From Hippophae tibetana (Eukaryota > Streptophyta > Magnoliopsida > Rosales > Elaeagnaceae): a stretch of 64,000 nt of DNA. The notes beneath the pieces are model-generated. The model had not been told where the DNA came from. It saw only the letters and a list, made by a program, of their open reading frames with translations, and did no database searches. Position 1 is the first letter of the stretch. Each line of letters begins with the position of its first letter. Positions 30,001 to 43,000 of the stretch are shown here, piece by piece. The stretch covers positions 58,328,843 through 58,392,842 of the forward strand of contig CM072810.1 of the NCBI GenBank assembly GCA_037013495.1. The letters run 5' to 3'. A program made the translations under genes and the position numbers.

Positions 30001-33000
30001 TAAATAAAAGAGTAGAATAAAGAAGATGGGTTATACTCTTCACAATATTAAAAAAAGAAAATTTGAGAAATAAGAGTTCCAACTTTAAACGGCCATAACT
30101 TTTGACTCGTATATCAAAATTACTATTATAATATATCAAGCTAGAGCTTGTAACGATTCCTATAATCTCAGCTATGTGGCAGAAGAACCTCATTTTTTGA
30201 ACCAAAATTCTCCTTTTACATCACCTAACGAGGTCTTAATGTTTTTGTTCCATATAGACCCTTTTGTTTTGCTTTGGATTGTTTTCAATGCAACTATTAC
30301 GAATATTGAGGTGCCGACGAAAAGTGTATTTAAAAATATTCTAAATATTTTCAATATCTAATTATTATTCTCATGACAATACAAATATACTCATTACGCT
30401 TCACAATTTATTTTTTGGAACATAAATTTGAAAGATTAATTTTCGAAGCCATTTATGTAAAGCGATTTTCATTTTTAGTGAATTGTTAAATTTAATGTAT
30501 TATTTTTATGCTTTTTTTCATCACGGATGGATTATGCACATTACACAACTAAATAGCCATATTAAGGTTGCATTACGTTTAGGGTTTTGTTCTGTATAAT
30601 AGAAAACAGTAGCCTTATGATGGAGGAAGATTTGATAACTTTAGTGAAATTACTTTTTCGAAATATTGTTGCTTTTTTTCCTGTGGTTCTTGATTGAATG
30701 CTCCAATTCGACATATCAAAAGGAATCATCAACTTTTTTGGCATCACAAGGTTAGGGTATTATGGACTTGTTGATGTTGTTTTCGTCTGTGTATTTCGTT
30801 TCCTATTTATTTTTGAAGCCATAGTCTCTCTTCTTGATATTTATTTCTATGTTCAATCAATCTTTGTTCTTCATAAATAAAAGAGTAGAATAAAGAAGAT
30901 GGGTTATACTCTTCACAATATTAAAAAATGAAAATTTGAGAAATAAGAGTTCCAACTTTAAACGGCCATAACTTTTGACTCGTATATCGAAATTACTATT
31001 ATAATATATCAAGTTAGAGCTTGTAACGATTCCTATAATCTCAGCTATCTCGGAGAAGAACCTCATTTTTTGAACAAAAATTCTCCTTTTACATCACCTA
31101 CCGAGGTCTTAATGTTTTTGTTCCATATAGACCCTTTTGTTTTGCTTTGGAATTTTTTCAATGCAACTATTACGAATATTGAGGTGCCGACGAAAAGTGT
31201 GTTTAAATATATTCTAAATATTTTCAATATCTAATGATTATTCTCACGACAATACAAATATACTCATTACGCTTCACAATTTATTTTTTGGAACATAAAT
31301 TGGAAAGATAAATTTTCGAAGCCATTTATGTATAGCGATTTTCTTTTTTAGTGAATTGTTAAATTTAATGTATTATTTTTATGCTTTTTTTCATCACAGA
31401 TGGATTATGCACATCACACAACTAAATAGCCATATCAAGGTTGCATTAGGTTTAGGGTTTTGTTCCGTATAATAGAAAACAGTAGCCTTATGATGTAGGA
31501 AGAATTGATAACATTAGTGAAATTAGTTTTTAGAAATATTGTTGCTTTTGTTTCTGGGGTTCTTGATTGAATGCTCCAATTCGACATATCAAAAGGAGTG
31601 ATGAACTTTTTTGGCATCACAAGGTTGGAGTATTATGGACTTGTTGATGTTGTTTTCGTCTGTGTATTTCGTTTCGTATTTATTTTTGAAACCATAGTCT
31701 CTTCTTCTTGATCTTTATTTCTATGTTCAATCAATCTTTGTTCTTCATAAATAAAAGAGTAGAATAAAGAAGATGGGTTATACTCTTCACAATATTAAAA
31801 AAAGGAAATTTGAGAAATAAGAGTTCCAACTTTAAACGGCCATAACTTTTGACTCGTATATCGAAATTACTATTATAATATATCAAGTTAGAGCTTGTAA
31901 CGATTCCTATAATCTCAGCTATGTGGCAGAAGAACCTCATTTTTTGAAAAAAAATTCTCCTTTTACATCACCTACCGAGGTCTTAATGTTTTTGTTCCAT
32001 ATAGACCCTTTTGTTTTGCTTTGGAATTTTTTCAATGCAACTATTACGAATATTGAGGTGCCGACAAAAAGTGTGTTTAAAAATATTCTAAATATTTTCA
32101 ATATCTAATAATTATTCTCATGACAATACAAATATACTCATTACGCTTCAGAATTTATTTTTTGGAACATAAATTGGAAAGATTAATTTTCGAAGCCATT
32201 TATGTATAGCGATTTTCTTTTTTAGTGAATTGTTAAATTTAATGTATTATTTTTATGCTTTTTTATTCATCACGGATTGATTATGCACATTACACAACTA
32301 AATAGCCATATTAAGGTTGCATTAGGTTTAGGGTTTTGTTCTGTATAATAGAAAACAGTAGCGTTATGATGGAGGAAGATTTGATATCTTTAGTGAAAAT
32401 ACTTTTTGGAAATATTGTTGCTTTTGTTCCTGTGGTTCTTGATTGAATGCTCCAATTCGACATATCAAAAGGAGTGATCAACTGTTTTCGCATCACAAGG
32501 TTAGGGTATTATGGACTTGTTGATGTTGTTTTCGTCTGTGTATTTCGTTTCGTATTTATTTTTGAAACCATAGTCTCTCTTCTTGATATTTATTTCTATG
32601 TTCAATCAATCTATGTTCTTCATAAATAAAAGAGTAGAATAAAGAAGATGGGTTATACTCTTCACAATATTAAAAAAAGAAAATTTGAGAAATAAGAGTT
32701 CCAACTTTAAACGGCCATAACTTTTGACTCGTATATCGAAATTACTATTATAATATATCAAGCTAGAGCTTAAAACGATTCCTATAATCTTAGCTATGTG
32801 GCAGACGAACCTCATTTTTTGAACAAAAATTCTCCTTTTACATCACCTACCGAGGTCTTAATGTTTTTGTTCCATGTAGACCCTTTTGTTTTGCTTTGGA
32901 TTTTTTTGAATGCAACTATTACGAATATTGAAGTGCCGACGAAAAGTGTGTTTAAAAATATTCTAAATATTTTCAATATCTAATAATTATTCTCATGACA

Positions 33001-34056
33001 ATACAAATATACTCATTACGCTGCACAATTTTATTTTTGGAACATACATTTGAAAGATTAATTTTTGAAGCCGTTTATGTATAGTGATTTTCTTTTTTAT
33101 TGAATTGTTAAATTTAATGTATTATTTTTATGCGTTTTTTATTCACGGATGGATTATGCACATTACACAACTAAATAGCCATATTAAGGTTGCATTATGT
33201 TTAGGGTTTTGTTCCGTATAATAGAAAACAGTAGCCTTATGATTGAGGAATATTTGATAACTTTAGTGAAGTTACTTTTTAGAAATATTGTTGCTTTTAT
33301 TCATGTGGTTCTTGGTTGAATGCTCCAATTCGACATATCAGAAGGAGTGATCATATTTTTTGGCATCACATGGTTGGGGTATTATGGACTTGTTGATGTT
33401 GTTTTCGTCTGTGTATTTCGTTTCGTATTTATTTTTGAAACCATAGTCTCTCTTCTTGATATTTATTTCTATGTTCAATCAATCTATGTTCTTCATAAAT
33501 AAAAGAGTAGAATAAAGAAGATGGGTTATACTCTTCACAATATTAAAAAAAGAAAATTTGAGAAATAAGAGTTCCAACTTTAAACGGCCATAACTTTTGA
33601 CTCGTATATCAAAATTACTATTATAATATATCAAGCTAGAGCTTGTAACGATTCCTATAATCTCAGCTATGTGGCAGAAGAACCTCATTTTTTGAACCAA
33701 AATTCTCCTTTTACATCACCTAACGAGGTCTTAATGTTTTTGTTCCATATAGACCCTTTTGTTTTGCTTTGGATTGTTTTCAATGCAACTATTACGAATA
33801 TTGAGGTGCCGACGAAAAGTGTATTTAAAAATATTCTAAATATTTTCAATATCTAATTATTATTCTCATGACAATACAAATATACTCATTACGCTTCACA
33901 ATTTATTTTTTGGAACATAAATTTGAAAGATTAATTTTCGAAGCCATTTATGTAAAGCGATTTTCATTTTTAGTGAATTGTTAAATTTAATGTATTATTT
34001 TTATGCTTTTTTTCATCACGGATGGATTATGCACATTACACAACTAAATAGCCATA
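27067..34056. repeat. Near-identical tetrameric higher-order repeat (2 copies)
   Basis: Block 27067-30561 recurs at 30562-34056 with an offset of 3495 bp. Shared private variants include tttcctatttattt (27304 and 30799), attctcacgacaat (27744 and 31239), cggattgattatg (28779 and 32274), gaagccgtttatg (29572 and 33067) and gttcttggttgaatg (29812 and 33307). I found one clear difference, a C to A change at about 31949. The duplication is therefore recent. Confidence 0.92.
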
Positions 34057-37000
34057 TTAAGGTTGCATTAGGTTTAGGGTTTTGTTCTGTATAATAGAAA
34101 ACAGTAGCCTTATGATGGAGGAAGATTTGATAACTTTAGTGAAAATACTTTTTGGAAATATTGTTGCTTTTGTTCCTGTGGTTCTTGATTGAATGCTCCA
34201 ATTCGACATATCAAAAGGAGTGATCAACTTTTTTCGCATCACAAGGTTAGGGTATTATGGACTTGTTGATGTTGTTTTCGTCTGTGTATTTCGTTTCGTA
34301 TTTATTTTTGAAACCGTAGTCTCTTCTTCTTGATCTTTATTTCTATGTACAATCAATCTTTGTTCTTCATAAATTAAAGAGTAGGAAAAAGAAGATGGGT
34401 TATACTCTTCAAAGTATTAAAAAAAGCAAATTGGAGAAAAAAGAGTTCCAACTTTAAATGGCCATAACTTTTGACTCGTATATCGAAATTTCTATTATAA
34501 TATATCAAGTTAGAGCTTGTAACGATTCCTATAATCTCAGCTATGTGGCAGACGAACCTCATTTTTTGAACAAAAATTCTCCTTTTACATCACCTACCGA
34601 GGTCTTAATGTTTTTGTTCCATATAGACCCTTTTGTTTTGCTTTGGAATTTTTTCAATGCAAATATTACGAATATTGAGGTGCCGACGAAAAGTGTGTTT
34701 AAAAATATTCTAAATATTTTCAATATCTAATAATTATTCTCATGACAATACAAATATACTCATTACGCTTCACAATTTATTTTTTGGAACATAAATTGGA
34801 AAGATTAATTTTCGAAGCCATTTATGTATAGCGATTTTCTTTTTTAGTGAATTGTTAAATTTAATGTATTATTTTTATGCTTTTTGTCATCACGGATGGA
34901 TTATGCACATTACACAAGTAAATAGCCATATTAAGGTTGCATTACGTTTAGGGTTTTGTTCTGTATAATAGAAAACAGTAGCCTTATGATGGAGGAAGAT
35001 TTGATAACTTTAGTGAAATTACTTTTTGGAAATATTGTTGCTTTTGTTCCGGTGGTTCTTGATTGAATGCTCCAATTCGACATATCAAAAGGAGTGATCA
35101 ACTTTTTTGGCATCACAAGGTTAGGGTATTATGGACTTGTTAATGTTGTTTTCGTCTGTGTATTTCGTTTCGTATTTATTTTTGAAACCATAGTCTCTCT
35201 TTTTGATATTTGTGTCTATGTTCAATCAATCTTTGTTCTTCATATATAAAAGAGTAGAATAAAGAAGATGGGTTATACTCTTCACAATATTAAAAAATGA
35301 AAATTTGAGAAATAAGAGTTCCAACTTTAAACGGCCATAACTTTTGACTCGTATATCAAAATTACTATTATAATATATCAAGCTAGAGCTTGTAACGATT
35401 CCTATAATCTCAGCTATGTGGCAGAAGAACCTCATTTTTTGAACCAAAATTCTCCTTTTACATCACCTAACGAGGTCTTAATGTTTTTGTTCCATATAGA
35501 CCCTTTTGTTTTGCTTTGGATTGTTTTCAATGCAACTATTACGAATATTGAGGTGCCGACGAAAAGTGTATTTAAAAATATTCTAAATATTTTCAATATC
35601 TAATGATTATTCTCATGACAATACAAATATACTCATTACGCTTCACAATTTATTTTTTGGAACATAAATTTGAAAGATTAATTTTCGAAGCCATTTATGT
35701 AAAGCGATTTTCATTTTTAGTGAATTGTTAAATTTAATGTATTATTTTTATGCTTTTATTCATCACGGATGGATTATGCACATTACACAACTAAATAGCC
35801 ATATTAAGGTTGCATTAGGTTTAGAGTTTTGTTCTGTATAATAGAAAACAGTAGCCTTATGATGGAAGAAGATTTGATAACTTTAGTGAAAATACTTTTT
35901 GGAAATATTGTTGCTTTTGTTCCTGTGGTTCTTGATTGAATGCTCCAATTCGACATATCAAAAGGAGTGATCAACTTTTTTCGCATCACAAGGTTAGGGT
36001 ATTATGGACTTGTTGATGTTGTTTTCGTCTGTGTATTTCATTTCGTATTTATTTTTGAAACCGTAGTCTCTTCTTCTTGATCTTTATTTCTATGTACAAT
36101 CAATCTTTGTTCTTCATAAATTAAAGAGTAGGAAAAAGAAGATGGGTTATACTCTTCAAAGTATTAAAAAAAGCAAATTGGAGAAAAAAGAGTTCCAACT
36201 TTAAATGGCCATAACTTTTGACTCGTATATCGAAATTTCTATTATAATATATCAAGTTAGAGCTTGTAACGATTCCTATAATCTCAGCTATGTGGCAGAC
36301 GAACCTCATTTTTTGAACAAAAATTCTCCTTTTACATCACCTACCGAGGTCTTAATGTTTTTGTTCCATATAGACCCTTTTGTTTTGCTTTGGAATTTTT
36401 TCAATGCAACTATTACGAATATTGAGGTGCCGACGAAAAGTGTGTTTAAAAATATTCTAAATATTTTCAATATCTAATAATTATTCTCATGACAATACAA
36501 ATATACTCATTACGCTTCACAATTTATTTTTTGGAACATAAATTGGAAAGATTAATTTTCGAAGCCATTTATGTATAGCGATTTTCTTTTTTAGTGAATT
36601 GTTAAATTTAATGTATTATTTTTATGCTTTTTGTCATCACGGATGGATTATGCACATTACACAAGTAAATAGCCATATTAAGGTTGCATTACGTTTAGGG
36701 TTTTGTTCTGTATAATAGAAAACAGTAGCCTTATGATGGAGGAAGATTTGATAACTTTAGTGAAATTACTTTTTGGAAATATTGTTGCTTTTGTTCCGGT
36801 GGTTCTTGATTGAATGCTCCAATTCGACATATCAAAAGGAGTGATCAACTTTTTTGGCATCACAAGGTTAGGGTATTATGGACTTGTTAATGTTGTTTTC
36901 GTCTGTGTATTTCGTTTCGTATTTATTTTTGAAACCATAGTCTCTCTTCTTGATATTTGTTTCTATGTTCAATCAATCTTTGTTCTTCATATATAAAAGA

Positions 37001-40000
37001 GTAGAATAAAGAAGATGGGTTATACTCTTCACAATATTAAAAAATGAAAATTTGAGAAATAAGAGTTCCAACTTTAAACGGCAATAACTTTTGACTCGTA
37101 TATCGAAATTACTATTATAATATATCAAGTTAGAGCTTGTAACGATTCCTATAATCTCAGCTATGTGGCAGAAGAACCTCATTTTTTGAACAAAAATTCT
37201 CCTTTTACATCACCTACCGAGGTCTTAATGTTTTTGTTCCATGTAGACCCTTTTGTTTTGCTTTGGAATTTTTTCAATGCAACTATTACGAATATTGAGG
37301 TGCCGACGAAAAGTGTGTTTAAAAATATTCTAAATATTTTCAATATCTAATGATTATTCTCATGACAATACAAATATACTCATTACGCTTCACAATTTAT
37401 TTTTTGGAACATAAATTTGAAAGATTAATTTTCGAAGCCATTTATGTAAAGCGATTTTCATTTTTAGTGAATTGTTAAATTTAATGTATTATTTTTATGC
37501 TTTTTTATTCATCACGGATGGATTATGCACATTACACAACTAAATAGCCATATTAAGGTTGCATTAGGTTTAGGGTTTTGTTCTGTATAATAGAAAACAG
37601 TAGCCTTATGATGGAGGAAGATTTGATAACTTTAGTGAAAATACTTTTTGGAAATATTGTTGCTTTTGTTCCTGTGGTTCTTGATTGAATGCTCCAATTC
37701 GACACATCAAAAGGAGTGATCAACTTTTTTCGCATCACAAGGTTAGGGTATTATGGACTTGTTGATGTTGTTTTCGTCTGTGTATTTCGTTTCGTATTTA
37801 TTTTTGAAACCGTAGTCTCTTCTTCTTGATCTTTATTTCTATGTACAATCAATCTTTGTTCTTCATAAATTAAAGAGTAGGAAAAAGAAGATGGGTTATA
37901 CTCTTCAAAGTATTAAAAAAAGCAAATTGGAGAAAAAAGAGTTCCAACTTTAAATGGCCATAACTTTTGACTCGTATATCGAAATTTCTATTATAATATA
38001 TCAAGTTAGAGCTTGTAACGATTCCTATAATCTCAGCTATGTGGCAGACGAACCTCATTTTTTGAACAAAAATTCTCCTTTTACATCACCTACCGAGGTC
38101 TTAATGTTTTTGTTCCATATAGACCCTTTTGTTTTGCTTTGGAATTTTTTCAATGCAACTATTACGAATATTGAGGTGCCGACGAAAAGTGTGTTTAAAA
38201 ATATTCTAAATATTTTCAATATCTAATAATTATTCTCATGACAATACAAATATACTCATTACGCTTCACAATTTATTTTTTGGAACATAAATTGGAAAGA
38301 TTAATTTTCGAAGCCATTTATGTATAGCGATTTTCTTTTTTAGTGAATTGTTAAATTTAATGTATTATTTTTATGCTTTTTGTCATCACGGATGGATTAT
38401 GCACATTACACAAGTAAATAGCCATATTAAGGTTGCATTACGTTTAGGGTTTTGTTCTGTATAATAGAAAACAGTAGCCTTATGATGGAGGAAGATTTGA
38501 TAACTTTAGTGAAATTACTTTTTGGAAATATTGTTGCTTTTGTTCCGATGGTTCTTGATTGAATGCTCCAATTCGACATATCAAAAGGAGTGATCAACTT
38601 TTTTGGCATCACAAGGTTAGGGTATTATGGACTTGTTAATGTTGTTTTCGTCTGTGTATTTCGTTTCATATTTATTTTTGAAACCATAGTCTCTCTTCTT
38701 GATATTTGTTTCTATGTTCAATCAATCTTTGTTCTTCATATATAAAAGAGTAGAATAAAGAAGATGGGTTATACTCTTCACAATATTAAAAAATGAAAAT
38801 TTGAGAAATAAGAGTTCCAACTTTAAACGGCCATAACTTTTGACTCGTATATCGAAATTACTATTATAATATATCAAGTTAGAGCTTGTAACGATTCCTA
38901 TAATCTCAGCTATGTGGCAGAAGAACCTCATTTTTTGAACAAAAATTCTCCTTTTACATCACCTACCGAGGTCTTAATGTTTTTGTTCCATGTAGACCCT
39001 TTTGTTTTGCTTTGGAATTTTTTCAATGCAACTATTACGAATATTGAGGTGCCGACGAAAAGTGTGTTTAAAAATATTCTAAATATTTTCAATATCTAAT
39101 CATTATTCTCATGACAATACAAATATACTCATTACGCTTCACAATTTATTTTTTGGAACATAAATTTGAAAGATTAATTTTCGAAGCCATTTATGTAAAG
39201 CGATTTTCATTTTTAGTGAATTGTTAAATTTAATGTATTATTTTTATGCTTTTTTATTCATCACGGATGGATTATGCACATTACACAACTAAATAGCCAT
39301 ATTAAGGTTGCATTAGGTTTAGGGTTTTGTTCTGTATAATAGAAAACAGTAGCCTTATGATGGAGGAAGATTTGATAACTTTAGTGAAAATACTTTTTGG
39401 AAATATTGTTGCTTTTGTTCCTGTGGTTCTTGATTGAATGCTCCAATTCGACATATCAAAAGGAGTGATCAACTTTTTTCGCATCACAAGGTTAGGGTAT
39501 TATGGACTTGTTGATGTTGTTTTCGTCTGTGTATTTCGTTTCGTATTTATTTTTGAAACCGTAGTCTCTTCTTCTTGATCTTTATTTCTATGTACAATCA
39601 ATCTTTGTTCTTCATAAATTAAAGAGTAGGAAAAAGAAGATGGGTTATACTCTTCAAAGTATTAAAAAAAGCAAATTGGAGAAAAAAGAGTTCCAACTTT
39701 AAATGGCCATAACTTTTGACTCGTATATCGAAATTTCTATTATAATATATCAAGTTAGAGCTTGTAACGATTCCTATAATCTCAGCTATGTGGCAGACGA
39801 ACCTCATTTTTTGAACAAAAATTCTCCTTTTACATCACCTACCGAGGTCTTAATGTTTTTGTTCCATATAGACCCTTTTGTTTTGCTTTGGAATTTTTTC
39901 AATGCAACTATTACGAATATTGAGGTGCCGACGAAAAGTGTGTTTAAAAATATTCTAAATATTTTCAATATCTAATAATTATTCTCATGACAATACAAAT

Positions 40001-43000
40001 ATACTCATTACGCTTCACAATTTATTTTTTGGAACATAAATTGGAAAGATTAATTTTCGAAGCCATTTATGTATAGCGATTTTCTTTTTTAGTGAATTGT
40101 TAAATTTAATGTATTATTTTTATGCTTTTTGTCATCACGGATGGATTATGCACATTACACAAGTAAATAGCCATATTAAGGTTGCATTACGTTTAGGGTT
40201 TTGTTCTGTATAATAGAAAACAGTAGCCTTATGATGGAGGAAGATTTGATAACTTTAGTGAAATTACTTTTTGGAAATATTGTTGCTTTTGTTCCGGTGG
40301 TTCTTGATTGAATGCTCCAATTCGACATATCAAAAGGAGTGATCAACTTTTTTGGCATCACAAGGTTAGGGTATTATGGACTTGTTAATGTTGTTTTCGT
40401 CTGTGTATTTCGTTTCGTATTTATTTTTGAAACCATAGTCTCTCTTCTTGATATTTGTTTCTATGTTCAATCAATCTTTGTTCTTCATATATAAAAGAGT
40501 AGAATAAAGAAGATGGGTTATACTCTTCACAATATTAAAAAATGAAAATTTGAGAAATAAGAGTTCCAACTTTAAACGGCAATAACTTTTGACTCGTATA
40601 TCGAAATTACTATTATAATATATCAAGTTAGAGCTTGTAACGATTCCTATAATCTCAGCTATGTGGCAGAAGAACCTCATTTTTTGAACAAAAATTCTCC
40701 TTTTACATCACCTACCGAGGTCTTAATGTTTTTGTTCCATGTAGACCCTTTTGTTTTGCTTTGGAATTTTTTCAATGCAACTATTACGAATATTGAGGTG
40801 CCGACGAAAAGTGTGTTTAAAAATATTCTAAATATTTTCAATATCTAATGATTATTCTCATGACAATACAAATATACTCATTACGCTTCACAATTTATTT
40901 TTTGGAACATAAATTTGAAAGATTAATTTTCGAAGCCATTTATGTAAAGCGATTTTCATTTTTAGTGAATTGTTAAATTTAATGTATTATTTTTATGCTT
41001 TTTTATTCATCACGGATGGATTATGCACATTACACAACTAAATAGCCATATTAAGGTTGCATTAGGTTTAGGGTTTTGTTCTGTATAATAGAAAACAGTA
41101 GCCTTATGATGGAGGAAGATTTGATAACTTTAGTGAAAATACTTTTTGGAAATATTGTTGCTTTTGTTCCTGTGGTTCTTGATTGAATGCTCCAATTCGA
41201 CACATCAAAAGGAGTGATCAACTTTTTTCGCATCACAAGGTTAGGGTATTATGGACTTGTTGATGTTGTTTTCGTCTGTGTATTTCGTTTCGTATTTATT
41301 TTTGAAACCGTAGTCTCTTCTTCTTGATCTTTATTTCTATGTACAATCAATCTTTGTTCTTCATAAATTAAAGAGTAGGAAAAAGAAGATGGGTTATACT
41401 CTTCAAAGTATTAAAAAAAGCAAATTGGAGAAAAAAGAGTTCCAACTTTAAATGGCCATAACTTTTGACTCGTATATCGAAATTTCTATTATAATATATC
41501 AAGTTAGAGCTTGTAACGATTCCTATAATCTCAGCTATGTGGCAGACGAACCTCATTTTTTGAACAAAAATTCTCCTTTTACATCACCTACCGAGGTCTT
41601 AATGTTTTTGTTCCATATAGACCCTTTTGTTTTGCTTTGGAATTTTTTCAATGCAACTATTACGAATATTGAGGTGCCGACGAAAAGTGTGTTTAAAAAT
41701 ATTCTAAATATTTTCAATATCTAATAATTATTCTCATGACAATACAAATATACTCATTACGCTTCACAATTTATTTTTTGGAACATAAATTGGAAAGATT
41801 AATTTTCGAAGCCATTTATGTATAGCGATTTTCTTTTTTAGTGAATTGTTAAATTTAATGTATTATTTTTATGCTTTTTGTCATCACGGATGGATTATGC
41901 ACATTACACAAGTAAATAGCCATATTAAGGTTGCATTACGTTTAGGGTTTTGTTCTGTATAATAGAAAACAGTAGCCTTATGATGGAGGAAGATTTGATA
42001 ACTTTAGTGAAATTACTTTTTGGAAATATTGTTGCTTTTGTTCCGATGGTTCTTGATTGAATGCTCCAATTCGACATATCAAAAGGAGTGATCAACTTTT
42101 TTGGCATCACAAGGTTAGGGTATTATGGACTTGTTAATGTTGTTTTCGTCTGTGTATTTCGTTTCATATTTATTTTTGAAACCATAGTCTCTCTTCTTGA
42201 TATTTGTTTCTATGTTCAATCAATCTTTGTTCTTCATATATAAAAGAGTAGAATAAAGAAGATGGGTTATACTCTTCACAATATTAAAAAATGAAAATTT
42301 GAGAAATAAGAGTTCCAACTTTAAACGGCCATAACTTTTGACTCGTATATCGAAATTACTATTATAATATATCAAGTTAGAGCTTGTAACGATTCCTATA
42401 ATCTCAGCTATGTGGCAGAAGAACCTCATTTTTTGAACAAAAATTCTCCTTTTACATCACCTACCGAGGTCTTAATGTTTTTGTTCCATGTAGACCCTTT
42501 TGTTTTGCTTTGGAATTTTTTCAATGCAACTATTACGAATATTGAGGTGCCGACGAAAAGTGTGTTTAAAAATATTCTAAATATTTTCAATATCTAATCA
42601 TTATTCTCATGACAATACAAATATACTCATTACGCTTCACAATTTATTTTTTGGAACATAAATTTGAAAGATTAATTTTCGAAGCCATTTATGTAAAGCG
42701 ATTTTCATTTTTAGTGAATTGTTAAATTTAATGTATTATTTTTATGCTTTTTTATTCATCACGGATGGATTATGCACATTACACAACTAAATAGCCATAT
42801 TAAGGTTGCATTAGGTTTAGGGTTTTGTTCTGTATAATAGAAAACAGTAGCCTTATGATGGAGGAAGATTTGATAACTTTAGTGAAAATACTTTTTGGAA
42901 ATATTGTTGCTTTTGTTCCTGTGGTTCTTGATTGAATGCTCCAATTCGACATATCAAAAGGAGTGATCAACTTTTTTCGCATCACAAGGTTAGGGTATTA

